64,000 nt of DNA, from NCBI GenBank assembly GCA_029961685.1, contig JARWKL010000003.1:11379657-11443656 (forward strand), written 5' to 3'. The notes beneath the pieces are model-generated. The model saw only the letters and a program-made list of their open reading frames with translations. It searched no databases and was not told the DNA's origin. The DNA is from Aristolochia californica. Taxonomy: Eukaryota > Streptophyta > Magnoliopsida > Piperales > Aristolochiaceae. Below are positions 19,759-29,689 of the stretch, one piece after another (within the stretch, counting starts at the first letter, position 1; each line of letters begins with the position of its first letter). Both the position numbers and the translations under genes were made by a program.

Positions 19759-20299
19759 ATAAGACAAAAGGCAGTGAGAATATTATGATAGAAAAGACTC
19801 AGAAACAATCCATAATAAGACAAAGGTAAGTTAGAAAATTATGATAGAAAAGACATAAAGATTTATTCAGACAAAAGTAGAAGAGACAAGAATACCAGCC
19901 CACGGTTTTAGCACATGGTTTGAGAAGACAAGAATACCAGCCCACGGTTTTAGCACATGGTTTGAGAAGACAAGAATACCAACCCACGGTTTTAGCACAT
20001 GGTTTGAGAAGACAAGAATACCAGCCCACAGTTTTAGCATATGGTTTGAGAATATAAGAATTCCGGCCCACGGTTTTAGCACATGGTTGAAAGAAGCCCA
20101 TGGTTTCAAGCACCAGGTTTTTTACTTTGTAAAAAGTTTGTAATTTTTTGTTTTGTGTTTCAACCACTGCCGCACACCTGTAAAGACTATGAGATAAGTC
20201 ATTGACGATGGGGCCCAATGAGCACCCAAATGATAATCTCTGCTCTATCCTGTGGTGGCAAAGGTTTGTCTATAAATACTCAGTTGTAAGTTATAGAAA
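19759..20299 (+). promoter_or_regulatory. Pararetroviral intergenic region with TATA promoter, copy C
   Basis: This is the same intergenic region as 5737-6174. It has five 42-bp repeats (19895-20104), a TGACG motif near 20202, CCAAT just after it, and TATAAATA at 20271-20278. The (CT)n leader begins about 20 bp after the TATA box. The as-1-like TGACG next to the TATA box of the other copy is mutated here. The promoter points into Harbinger leader sequence. Confidence 0.65.
19895..20104. repeat. 42-bp minisatellite, 5 copies
   Basis: Units start at 19895, 19937, 19979, 20021 and 20063, each centred on CCCACGGTTTTAGCACATGG; the last is partial. It is an expanded version of the two-copy array at 5872. 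The antisense frames with a 14-residue repeat containing KTVGWYSC are a by-product. Confidence 0.92.
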
Positions 20300-20301
20300 T
20301 T

Positions 20302-20334
<33 letters not shown>

Positions 20335-20562
20335 TCTCCCTCTCTCTCTCTCGACCTCCCTTTCTTCTCCCTCTCGGCTTCCCACTCCCTTCTCCCTATC
20401 GCTACTCTCTTTTCCCCCAAAATACCTCCCGATTTTGTTTGATTTTCCCCATTTCGATTTCGATTTTCCTCAATTTTTGACATTTCGGCATCGATTTCTT
20501 CTATTCTAGTTTGGTTTGCCTTCGATTTCCCCATTCGGCTTCAATTTCACCCTTCAGCAAGA
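20300..20562 (+). repeat. (CT)n and Harbinger leader exon, plus orientation (second copy)
   Basis: Paralogous to 6175-6632 but with a single module and a shorter (CT)n (20304-20326). It ends at the same CACCCTTCAGC junction, after which the sequence becomes GA-rich Harbinger end in opposite polarity. Confidence 0.7.
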
Positions 20563-20973
20563 ATACGTTCGCAACGAGAGGGAGAAGGGAGAAGAGAAAT
20601 GGAGGTTGAGAGTGAGAGGAAAAAAAATTGGATGAAGAAGAGACGAGAGAAGAAAGAGACCGAGAGAGGAAGGGAGTGGGAGAGAGACCCAAAAAAAAAT
20701 CGATGAGGGTTCGAAGAGCCGAGAGAGGTGGATGTGAGAGAGAGTCCCAAAAAAAAAAAATCGACGAGGGTTTGAAGTGTCGCGCTTGCTTCATCCAGAT
20801 GATTTGCAATATACTGCGGAATCCTGATTCCCGGATAAAACCATGGAGATGATTTTTGGGTTCATTTGATTCATCAACATGAATCGAACGTTGGTGCTCC
20901 ACTAACGACATTAGGAGATGAACTAAGTAATGTGACTAAAGTCCATCTCCTGCATCAAGTTGACTAACCCCCC
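20563..20973 (-). mobile_element. Harbinger right-terminal segment (second copy)
   Basis: GA-rich sequence, then the conserved terminus GTTGACTAACCCCCC at 20959-20973. It matches 6633-7044 along its whole length. No coding capacity. Confidence 0.65.
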
Positions 20974-20977
20974 TCAA

Positions 20978-21977
20978 GGGGGGTTAGTCAACAAAATGAA
21001 AATTTGAAGTTCATCTTCATTTTCTACTTCAAATTCATTTCATTCATCTATATGAACTTTATCTTCAAACTTGGTGTTAGTGTGGAAAAGTTCATGTGCC
21101 CTGGAAAACAATTTTCAGTGTTAGTTCCCCAACATGAGAAAAATATAAAAAAACAAGAGAATTAGTACATTGTAACAGTATAATTAATTAAAACATCATA
21201 CTTAAACCCAAAATTAGGCAAAACAAATATAATTACTACACGAATAAGTAATTTAATGTATAATTAAAATATATTCATATAATAATTAATTAAATTATAT
21301 ATTATATTATTTAATGATTGCAGTTTATTGTACATTAATGCAATAATTATGTGAGCCAATTAACTTTGCACATGATTAATTATAAAAATAAATAAATAAC
21401 ATTAAAAACAACATAAACGAATGTAATAAGTTCAGTTATTAATTTATTAATAACATGTGACAAAATTTAACCTAAAAATGAATGATTAAACAAGAAAAAT
21501 TGATCAAATCATAACTTTAACACACTATATATTTTTACCTATTATTAATTAATTATATGTTTCCATTAAATTTAAAACCATTGATTTTATTAATTAAAAA
21601 ATGGGTTAATTAAACCAATTTAATTGATCAAATGCTTGATTTAATAATATTTTAATTACTAGTATTAAATCACTAATATAATACAATAATTTAAAAATAA
21701 ATAAATAAAATATTTTAGTAGTAACACAAGATGAATTTTTTACTCGGTATTAATTATTAATATATTTTCAATAAATTAAAAATAATTAATTGACCAGATG
21801 CATACTGTAACTATATTTTATTTACTAGACTTAAATATCTAGTTTAATACAGTAAAAAAATTAATAAAAATAATAAATAAATAAATACAACTTTATTAAT
21901 AACCTAAGAAAGATTATTCTAATAATGAGTTTGTGCCTTAAATATTAAAATCATCAAGTTACAAATTTAGTACATAA
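20978..21977 (-). mobile_element. Harbinger-derived MITE, right end lost
   Basis: It starts with GGGGGGTTAGTCAAC and matches 7049-8040 closely through the AT-rich interior. It breaks at TAGTACATAA, where a C32 run begins. Compared with 7049-8170 it lacks the last 130 bp including the right terminus. Nothing coding is seen. Confidence 0.7.
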
Positions 21978-22009
21978 CCCCCCCCCCCCCCCCCCCCCCT
22001 CAAGGCAAT
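21978..22009 (+). repeat. Homopolymer C32
   Basis: An uninterrupted run of 32 C sits between the truncated MITE and the next Harbinger element, replacing a six-C terminus. It is the counterpart of the G33 run at 14558 and may be inflated in the assembly. Confidence 0.9.
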
Positions 22010-23181
22010 GATTTGATTCAACTAACTCTTCCTTGGGTGTTAGTGTAGACGAGTTCAACTGCACAAGAAAATAAATTCTAGTGTGAGTACCCCCAAAATG
22101 AAAAATATGATGTAAACAAGAGAATGAGTAACTTTTTATATACTTAAATTAAACTTATACCTAAATAGATAATTAACCAAAATAAACATGGTTCATACAC
22201 TAATAAGTGATTTAATGTAGTATTAAAATATATTAATATACTAATTAATGAAATACTATATTATATTAATTAATGATTACAGTTTATTTTGAAATAATGT
22301 AATAACGCAAGAATATAATAAATTAAAAAAATAAATAAAGTAAAAAATAACATAAATGATGATCATTCCACATGTGAGTCACTATGTCATCTCAAAATTG
22401 TGCAGATCTTGTGGATTCTAATGAAAACCCAAATCTTAACCGTAATGACATTCATAATTTATCAATGATAAGTCTTGCACAGTCATAATTAAAAAAAAAT
22501 ATCATTAAAATACAAAACACTCATCCCAAAGTAGATAGTGTACTTAAAACTCATTACTATATTTCACCAGAATAATATTTAAGCCATCAGAGTCGCTCTT
22601 CCACTGTTAGCTTCATAAACATGTTTCTCTTAATTTGTGTATCCAACCATTCAGGAGCACGAAACTTCAACTGTATCGACAGGTCTGGGATTTCCATGAG
22701 GGCTTCGAACCAATTTTTTTCCAATATTACAATCTTTAGGTTTGATAGCTTCACTAAACACCACAACGATTTCCTTCATTGCACTAAAGAATATGCAAAT
22801 CTCCTCAGTGGAGATTTCAGTTCTCTTTCTACAACGAGTCGAAGTTGACGGGTTACCACTTCGAGACTAATCAGGTGCCAACTCATTGCTACGAAGGAAT
22901 GGTGATGGAGTATCCCTACCTAAATCGACATCCTCGAGTGGGTCCAAGGGTGAATGCTCTAACTCACACTGGACATCATTGCACATGTCTATGCTAATTT
23001 GACTTACTACCCCATGGCTATTGAGTTTCCCACTACCAAAACTAATTTGTCGTAAAGTGGGTGCCCTTCACTTCAATACTTCTCAACATTTTTATGCTCC
23101 TACAAGAAAGAAACATCTTTAAGACCTCTTGCAATAGAGTTCTAGTAATGCGAAAAACATTCAAAAATGTTTTGCAGTTCA

Positions 23182-23505
23182 TCATGATTTACTAACCTTG
23201 ATATAGTCTTGCCATATAAAATAACATGTAATAACTTGTTGTGTGGTTGCATCCCAGTCGAACCCACTAGTATTGAGATAGCTCATTACTGTTTGGTAAG
23301 TTTTCTTCCATGATCTTGTTCGATTCTTGAGCTGCTCAACAATTTTTTTATTAAATGCGTCTTCATTAAACCTCATTCTTCCAAACGCCATAGGGCAACA
23401 TGTTCCCCATATTGACCTACTCAACCAAGAGATCGAACATTTATTGTCATCCTCAAAGGTCCAAATGTCATATGATTGAGGAGTTTGCTGTCTTCTTCCA
23501 GCCAT
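23182..23505 (-). CDS. Harbinger ORF1 Myb/SANT-like protein, copy 2
   Basis: An open frame of 107 residues starts MAGRRQQTPQSYDIWTF and contains LKNRTRSWKKTYQTVMSYLNTSGFDWD and VITCYFIWQDYIKVS, the second half of the Myb_DNA-bind_3 domain in good condition. The middle (about residues 22-45) appears to be read out of frame for a short stretch, judged against copy 3. The fold may thus be damaged despite the open frame. In Harbinger systems this protein binds DNA and imports or recruits the transposase. It is the least degraded ORF1 here. The C-terminal acidic region downstream is decayed. Confidence 0.65.
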   Translation of the reverse strand: MAGRRQQTPQSYDIWTFEDDNKCSISWLSRSIWGTCCPMAFGRMRFNEDAFNKKIVEQLKNRTRSWKKTYQTVMSYLNTSGFDWDATTQQVITCYFIWQDYIKVSKS

Positions 23506-23914
23506 TTATAATCTAAATCCCAGATGGTCAAACTTTATTAGACAACCTTTACCCGTCATAGTAAATAGGGACACATGGAAACACAAATAACCACTTAAAA
23601 AAACCACGTGGTGGATATTTATGACCCATCCGAATCTCCTCACCACATGGCAAGATCATTCCATACTACTTCAAAATTATTCAACAACATTTTATAACAT
23701 TTACAAATTAATCAAACTAATTCCATCGCAAATGACTAGAACAATACAAAAACACACTCTTCAAATCCAAATTCACTGAACACAATTGGTAAAGCCCAAT
23801 ATGACTTCGCAATCAATACGAACCATACCTCTTCAATGATAGAGGTCGGGTTTCTTTGGCTAATAGACGCCCGTGTAGGCGATTCAGCCTAGTTTGAACT
23901 GGACTCAACCTTCC

Positions 23915-24385
23915 CAATAGCCCCATAAACCCTAAACCCTAAACCTTAGCCCCTTAACCCTAAACCCTAACTCCATTAGCCCCTAACCCCAACCATAATT
24001 CCAAAACCTAAACCCTAAACGTTTTACACTAAATGCCTTAAAAGCCCCAAACTCTAAACCCCTAAACCCCTAAACCCTAACTTCTATTAACCCTACCTTG
24101 ACCACGCTATTTAAAAAAAAAAAAAAAACTCTAACCCTAAATACCATAAACCCTACCTTAACCATACTCTAAATACCCTAAACCCGAAATTATACCCTAC
24201 CTTAAACCTAACTCTAAATACCCTAAACCATAAACCATAAAGACAAAATTGAACCCTAAATACCATAAACCCTAACCCTATATCCCAAAATATGCAGAAA
24301 CTCAAATATAAATACAAATACCGCACACATAAAATAAGATTAAATCAAATACAACAATAAATTAATAAAAAAATTAGGGTTTAGG
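23915..24385. repeat. Telomere-like CCCTAAA tract, copy 2
   Basis: Degenerate AAACCCTAA repeats with an A-run around 24115, in the same position as in the other copies, ending at the leader splice donor. Confidence 0.85.
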
Positions 24386-24386
24386 G

Positions 24387-24905
24387 TTACCTTCTGAGAT
24401 TTTGGGAAAACCGAAACCCAATGTGGAAATCGAAGCCAAATGGAAAAGTCAAGGGAAATCGAAGTAGAATCGAAGAAATTGACATTAAAATAGGGAAATC
24501 AAAATCAAAATGGGTTGAATCAAGGAAATTGGAGGATTTTTAGGGGAAAAGAGAAGAACGAGAGGGAGAAGGGAGATGGAGACCGAGAGAGACAGGGAGA
24601 GGAGATGTGAAGACGATGAAGGGAGCAGAGATGAGAAGGGAGAAGAGATACGAAGAAGACGAAGGGAGTGAGAACACGAGAGAAAGAAGAGAGAGAAAAA
24701 AATTCGAGAGAGGAAGGCCGAGAGGGAGAAGCGAGCGCAAATGAGAAAAAAAAAATTAGTCGGGGGAGGAAATGATGCGTCCCGAACGAGGCTTCAAGTG
24801 GATGATTCACAAATTTGGGCTGAATCACGATTCCACGATTTTAGCCCGAGACGATTACCTACATTTTTCAGATGATGCTAGTGCTGGTGCACCACTAACG
24901 GCCTA
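24387..24905 (-). promoter_or_regulatory. Uninterrupted Harbinger leader and right end, copy 2
   Basis: On the minus strand, pyrimidine-rich leader (without long pure (CT)n) runs to the splice donor AGAAG/GTAACC. The outer 80 bp resemble 6900-7010, including CCACTAACGG near the end. This serves as the reference for where viral DNA is inserted in other copies. Confidence 0.55.
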
Positions 24906-24908
24906 ATT

Positions 24909-25351
24909 TATTGGAAGATGGGCCCAAGCCCACACAACCAAGGTAGGCCCACATATCCAAGTGTGTTGGAAGATGGGCCCAAACTCATAAGACCAAGGAA
25001 GACCCACATATCCAAGAGTGTTGAAAGATGGGCCCAAACCCATAAGATATGGGACCCACCATGATCACGTGAGGTGGCATAAGAAGTCTAATAGAACCAC
25101 AATTATTATGGAAACAGGTCTCATTGAGGAGTTTCAGTTTAAAGATGTTTTAATCATGTTAATCTTCTATTTATATTTGGTTATTTAATTATGCTAGGAC
25201 TTATCTTTAAGTGTTAGTGTTTGGATGTAATTGGAAAAAAGGTAGTTTAATTGTTATTGGACTTTACTACTTTCCTCTATTATAAATAGAGGTTCATGTA
25301 CTCTGATTATAAGAAGTAAATGAAGTATATATCTTTTCCATAAATTCAACA
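24909..25351 (+). repeat. 5' LTR of the small LTR element
   Basis: It contains three tandem 55-bp units at its start, a promoter-like TATTATAAATAGAGG segment near 25280 and ends ATTCAACA directly before the primer site. The expected TG at the left edge is mutated. Confidence 0.75.
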
Positions 25352-25362
25352 TGGTATCAGAG

Positions 25363-27763
25363 TAGGTTCTGTGAGTTGACTTGGTCAACCCGCAGAGGTA
25401 ATGTGATCATTTTTTGATTTATTATCTCCAGTAGTTTAGGTTCATATTTATTTATTTTTAGTCCCTATACCTATTATTTGCTTTACATTTTTATGTCTAC
25501 ACTGAGCTTTTTATAATTCAAATTATATATTGACGGAAGGACATTCGAGTCTACTTTCTTAGGAAAAAATATTTTTCCAATTGGAGTTATCGGCAAAGAG
25601 AAATTGATATTTGAAGCAGCAAAGGTTAGATTGCAAAAGAGGTACGAGCAACAGCAAAAAGCTTCAACTTTTGAGCTATTTTATGATATCAAGAACGAGA
25701 CTTTATATGGAGAATTGTATATCACAAGAAAGATGGAAGTCTGTTTTCTTACCTATTTAACCAATTCTCAATCTGAGTTTTTTATATGGAGATATTAATC
25801 TTGGAAGAGTCAATGGTCGTGCTGTCAAAAGGAGAATAAGTACTTAGTTTAGCCATATTATAGAGATCGAAATCTATCAGATTATATATCTCAATAGAAG
25901 TATATTTTATGAAGAGAAGTTATACTTATATAAAAGGTTTTAAGTCTATTTTTAGGAGAAAGTTTCATATCAATATGATCTATATTTAAGGATACATTTG
26001 CATTGGAAGAGTCAAATGTCATGTTGGTATCATGTTGCATTGATAAATACGAATTTAAGCCAAATTATTTCATGTGTCTTTATTACTCTTAAGGACATTT
26101 ATTATTTACCGGTTATCTACTATTATACTACTGCAAGTTTGGTACATGTTATTTGGGCATTGGCCCATTTTCGCTACTGCTATTGTATCTCTTTGACTGA
26201 GATATTATTATGAAAGGACTCTTCTATTGCTATCTATTGTTAGCATTGGTTATCCTGATGAAAATTTGAATAAAGAACATTATGGACTCATCATCTTATC
26301 TTACTTTGATTCTCATTATCATGTTATTGTTATTGTTATTACTACATCTAAGTTATTTAGTTCAAGTTGGGATTACTGCCATTACCTCCCAGCTTGAGAT
26401 GGAGAAGTAGAAGAAGAATTACAAGAAAGAGATATTTTATATGTTGTGGTAATTTTAATGTAACAAAAATATTCAAGAAAAGGGGGAGCACAAAGATGAA
26501 GCTTTTGCATCTATGAAGAAATTTTTGCAACAAAGAAAATTGAAGACCAAAAATACTAACTCGCAATAATAATTGTTGCAATTATTAATGATACCTGACT
26601 CGATTCGACTTGATTCTATTTTTCAAGCTGGATTATTATTTTGAAGTATTCGCAACATATTCCCTGGTCGACATATTATTTGGTGTTGATACTCGCATCA
26701 GATTGTTTCATGGGTCCTTTTACGAGGATTTTTATTATTTTGGTTCGTGTTAAATGGGCCTAACCCATTTCAGCTACAACTATTGTTTCTCTTTATATGA
26801 GACATTATTATTGAAGAAGTGGTGGCCTCAACATTCTATTTTCCTGTTTACCCATTACCTATTGGTTATTTGACAACCTACTCTTACCATCATTTATTTG
26901 ACTCTCACATACATCTTTGGGCCAACTTTTTGCGTGTTGCTTCGATTGGGAGTTTAAGTCCATCATGGTTAGGTGTTTTAAGTCCATTGAGACTTTTTTT
27001 ATGTACTCGTGGGTCTTTTATCGTCGTCTTGTGAATGACAGGCATGACCCACTTATCACGTCTTTTATCGTCACCTTGTGAATGACAAACATTTATCACC
27101 CATTTCTACCTATGAGAGTCGGTGCCCGGGTTGAGCTTATTACTACATATATGTTACTCCCCTTAATTGACATTTATTACTCCTACCACTTGAGAGTCGT
27201 TGTCTTGTGGAAAGACACGGTGATGGAATAGTTTTTACTACACTTCTGAGCACTACGTATAGACCTATTACCTGCGAAAGATAGGAGTGCCACTACTTGA
27301 GAATGATAGGAGTGTGCCCCATATTTAGCATGGGTTATGACTGGAGTATGGAGCGATGTCATACGGCTTGGAGTGATTTTATTCTCACTTATCTTATGCA
27401 AGCTAGGACTCATGGAAAAGAGCACCAGCGCGAGCCTTCGAGCCGAATTTGGCTTTAGTTGAGTTCAACTCGTTAATTTAAACGAGCCAATTTCGGATCT
27501 TGAGCTCGAGAGATACCGAATCGAACTGAGCCGGCACCGAGCAGAACTCGACCCGCTCGCGAGCCGGCTTGATTCGAAGCCACCCCTAGTCATACGGCTT
27601 GGAGTGATTTTATTCTCATTTATCTTATGCTAGCTGAGACTAATGAAAAAGAGCACCAATGTGAGAGGGAGTGTTGGAAGATATGGATGACTGCCATTTT
27701 ATACGAGACTATCGTATACATCATTTGCAGCAAGCTGAGAGTTCGTAATGTTTTCTCACCACC
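25363..27763 (+). other. Interior of small LTR element, no recognisable proteins
   Basis: AT-rich, with only short frames; a 64-codon frame at 25604-25798 resembles nothing I recognise. A second LTR-edge-like sequence (GAGAGGGAGTGTTGGAAGAT) lies at about 27664, suggesting a partial internal duplication. 27430-27590 holds a CGAGC/GAGCTCGAG-rich patch of the type also found at 42710-42905 and 58890-59090. Confidence 0.5.
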
Positions 27764-27777
27764 AGCTTGAGAGGGAA

Positions 27778-28118
27778 TGTTAGAAGATGGGCCCAAACCC
27801 ACACGACCAAGGAAGACCCACATATCCAAGTGTGATAGAAGATGGGCCCAAACCCACAAAACCAAGGAAGACCCATATATCTAAGAGTGTTAGAAGATGG
27901 GCACAAACCCATAAGATATGAGACCCACCATGATCACATGAGGTGGCATAAGAAGTCTAACAAAGCCACAATTATAATAAGAAGTCTAATAGAGCCATAA
28001 TTAATATAAAAACAAGTCTTATAGAGGACATATTTTAAGTGTTAGAAGTTGAGTCTAATTAGGATTTTTTTATTTTCTTCTATTATAAATATAATATTTA
28101 TCTTTTTCATAAATTTAA
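27778..28118 (+). repeat. 3' LTR of the small LTR element
   Basis: It begins TGTTAGAAGATGGGC after a purine-rich tract and carries the same three 55-bp units as the 5' LTR. It lacks about 100 bp of the LTR middle and ends near AAATTTAATG. Confidence 0.75.
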
Positions 28119-29262
28119 TGACCACTACCCACGTGTACGTCAATGACTAACCCCTCCTAGCGTTTCTCGCTTTGACACATGCACTGACCGAACCATTATT
28201 TAATGGAAATTGCACACTTCGCGGCTGTACACGTCTAACAAAGATACCGTCTGGCTCTGCCCTTCCAGCTCTCTGTCTGGCAAGCTCCATTTTCTCCGGT
28301 ACTTCTTCAATCTCTACATATTGATTTACTTTGGTATTGGGACGTTCGTTTTCACTCTTTTTTGTTTTTAATCGCATCAAGAATCAGTGGAAACTTTGTA
28401 TGGAGAATCTTTTAAATCATTTGTATTGCATTTATTGCCATTAATAGAATTTGGTGCTTTTTACTTTGTTTTGTGAATCGATTTTGCAGATTGAGGTTAT
28501 TTTATTTATTTATCGATTTCTCTAGCTTGTCTACGGCGAGCCTGGGAGATTTCTGAGATTTCGTTGTTGAGATGGTTCTGGACTCTTTTTCTCGAACGGG
28601 TCATTTATGTTATTGGGGTTTTTGTGGTGAGATAATATCCTTAAAAGACGCTGGAAATGTGGACCTACAATGTCGAGTGGTTGAGAGAGATGTTCTTTTG
28701 TAGTTGATGGAAAATATGAATGTTCTGTAGAATATTATAAAAATCGTCGCTCCAGGACAACGTTCTTCTTTCTTTTTTTCGTACCCTTTTTCTTTATGGG
28801 GTCAATGATTTTCTGTTTGTACTATTTGTTGAGGTGAGGTGCAGTCGGATGTGGAATCATTTTATTTTAGATGAAAATGCAAGAAGTCTGCAGTTTTACA
28901 TTGACTATCTTTTCTCCTTTGAGGTTTTGCATTTTATAAGTTCGTTTATGGTCTTCCGATTTCAGATGGGGGTTTTAGTGTTCCTTCTTGCAGGTCTCTC
29001 TTTTTCTCATTACTTTGTCAACGTTAGACATGACAATAATGCGCATTACATTTCTGCTTGCAGTCCTACTTTTTCTGTCGGTGCATGTCAAAGCCAGAAA
29101 CGTCATTGTGTTCAGGAGATTTTGCAATTGGAATTGTTTAAGTAGGAAGAATGAAGTTCCAAAGCTAAGGACATACTGGGTCACAAAAAAAGATTTTGAG
29201 AACGTTAGAGGTGTAAAGAATCGGGAAAGGAAAAAGCAAGGATAGAGAGAGAAGGTGTCATT
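28119..29262 (+). other. Unassigned region with a small signal-peptide-like ORF
   Basis: No known gene is recognised. A plus-strand frame starting at 29027 gives MTIMRITFLLAVLLFLSVHVKA, which looks like a secretory signal, followed by a short basic tail with two Cys, about 72 residues to the stop near 29245. It could be an exon remnant or chance. Pyrimidine-rich, leader-like sequence occurs around 28250-28330. Confidence 0.25.
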
Positions 29263-29485
29263 GCAGATTTCTTTACATTTTCCTCGGAGCTCTAAAATCT
29301 CACTGTTATGGATGCTGGGATTGCAGAGTTTTGAGGCAAATGTAAAGAACGTGACATTATGTATACATACTTTTGCAGATTTCTTTACATTTTCCTCGGA
29401 ACTCTAAAATCTCACTGTTATGGATGCTGGGATTGCAGAGTTTCGAGGCAAATGTAAAGAACGTGACATTATGTATACATACTTT
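29263..29485. repeat. 112-bp tandem duplication
   Basis: The segment beginning GCAGATTTCTTTACATTTTC at 29263 is repeated from 29375 with only a few differences. Each copy contains CTGGGATTGCAGAG. Confidence 0.9.
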
Positions 29486-29689
29486 GTGTAGGAGGATAAA
29501 ATGCAACCCGAGGAAGACATTGAACAAGCTCAAGTTACATCACAGAACAAGAAAACGTTCTTTGTTCCTTTATGGAACAACCAAAGCTATTAGAAAGGCT
29601 CTCAAAGAAAAGGATACAAAGATGGAAAATTTGATGAACGACGAAGTAATGTGATAGAAGAAAATTTGGAGAACATTGTCAGTAAGTTT

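Larger units (their letters stand above)
22010..24905 (-). mobile_element. Harbinger copy 2, transposase deleted
   Basis: A diverged subfamily member. It has an AT-rich left end (22010-22370), a stub of transposase tail (about 22373-22430) joined directly to the region downstream of the Myb ORF, the Myb ORF, a telomere-like tract and a GA-rich leader with splice donor (24387). Unlike copies 1 and 3, its leader is uninterrupted and reaches a natural-looking right end (about 24905) without viral sequence. Deletion of the transposase makes it non-autonomous. Confidence 0.8.
24909..28118 (+). mobile_element. Small non-autonomous LTR retrotransposon
   Basis: 5' LTR 24909-25351 and 3' LTR 27778-28118 share three tandem 55-bp units built on GGAAGATGGGCCCAAACCC and a TATAAATA-like box. 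TGGTATCAGAG (25352) is a tRNA-Met primer site, and AGCTTGAGAGGGAA (27764-27777) is a polypurine tract just before the 3' LTR. The 2.4-kb interior has no recognisable gag or pol, so the element would need enzymes in trans. The LTRs differ by many substitutions and the 3' LTR has a deletion, indicating age. No clear target duplication is seen. Confidence 0.78.

Noticed and set aside
19895..20104. CRISPR-like repeat array
   Set aside because: Direct 42-bp units without spacers in a plant nuclear context; it is a minisatellite.
19799..20218. Minus-strand ORF with a 14-residue tandem repeat
   Set aside because: A by-product of the 42-bp minisatellite in the viral intergenic region; the paralogous locus has two units only and no conserved protein.
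24520..24828. Pyrimidine-rich minus-strand ORF at the end of Harbinger copy 2
   Set aside because: It is leader sequence, and the frame is not shared with the other copies.
28147..28380. Minus-strand 77-codon ORF
   Set aside because: No family resemblance; the opposite strand looks like a gene leader, but no coding exon could be linked to it.
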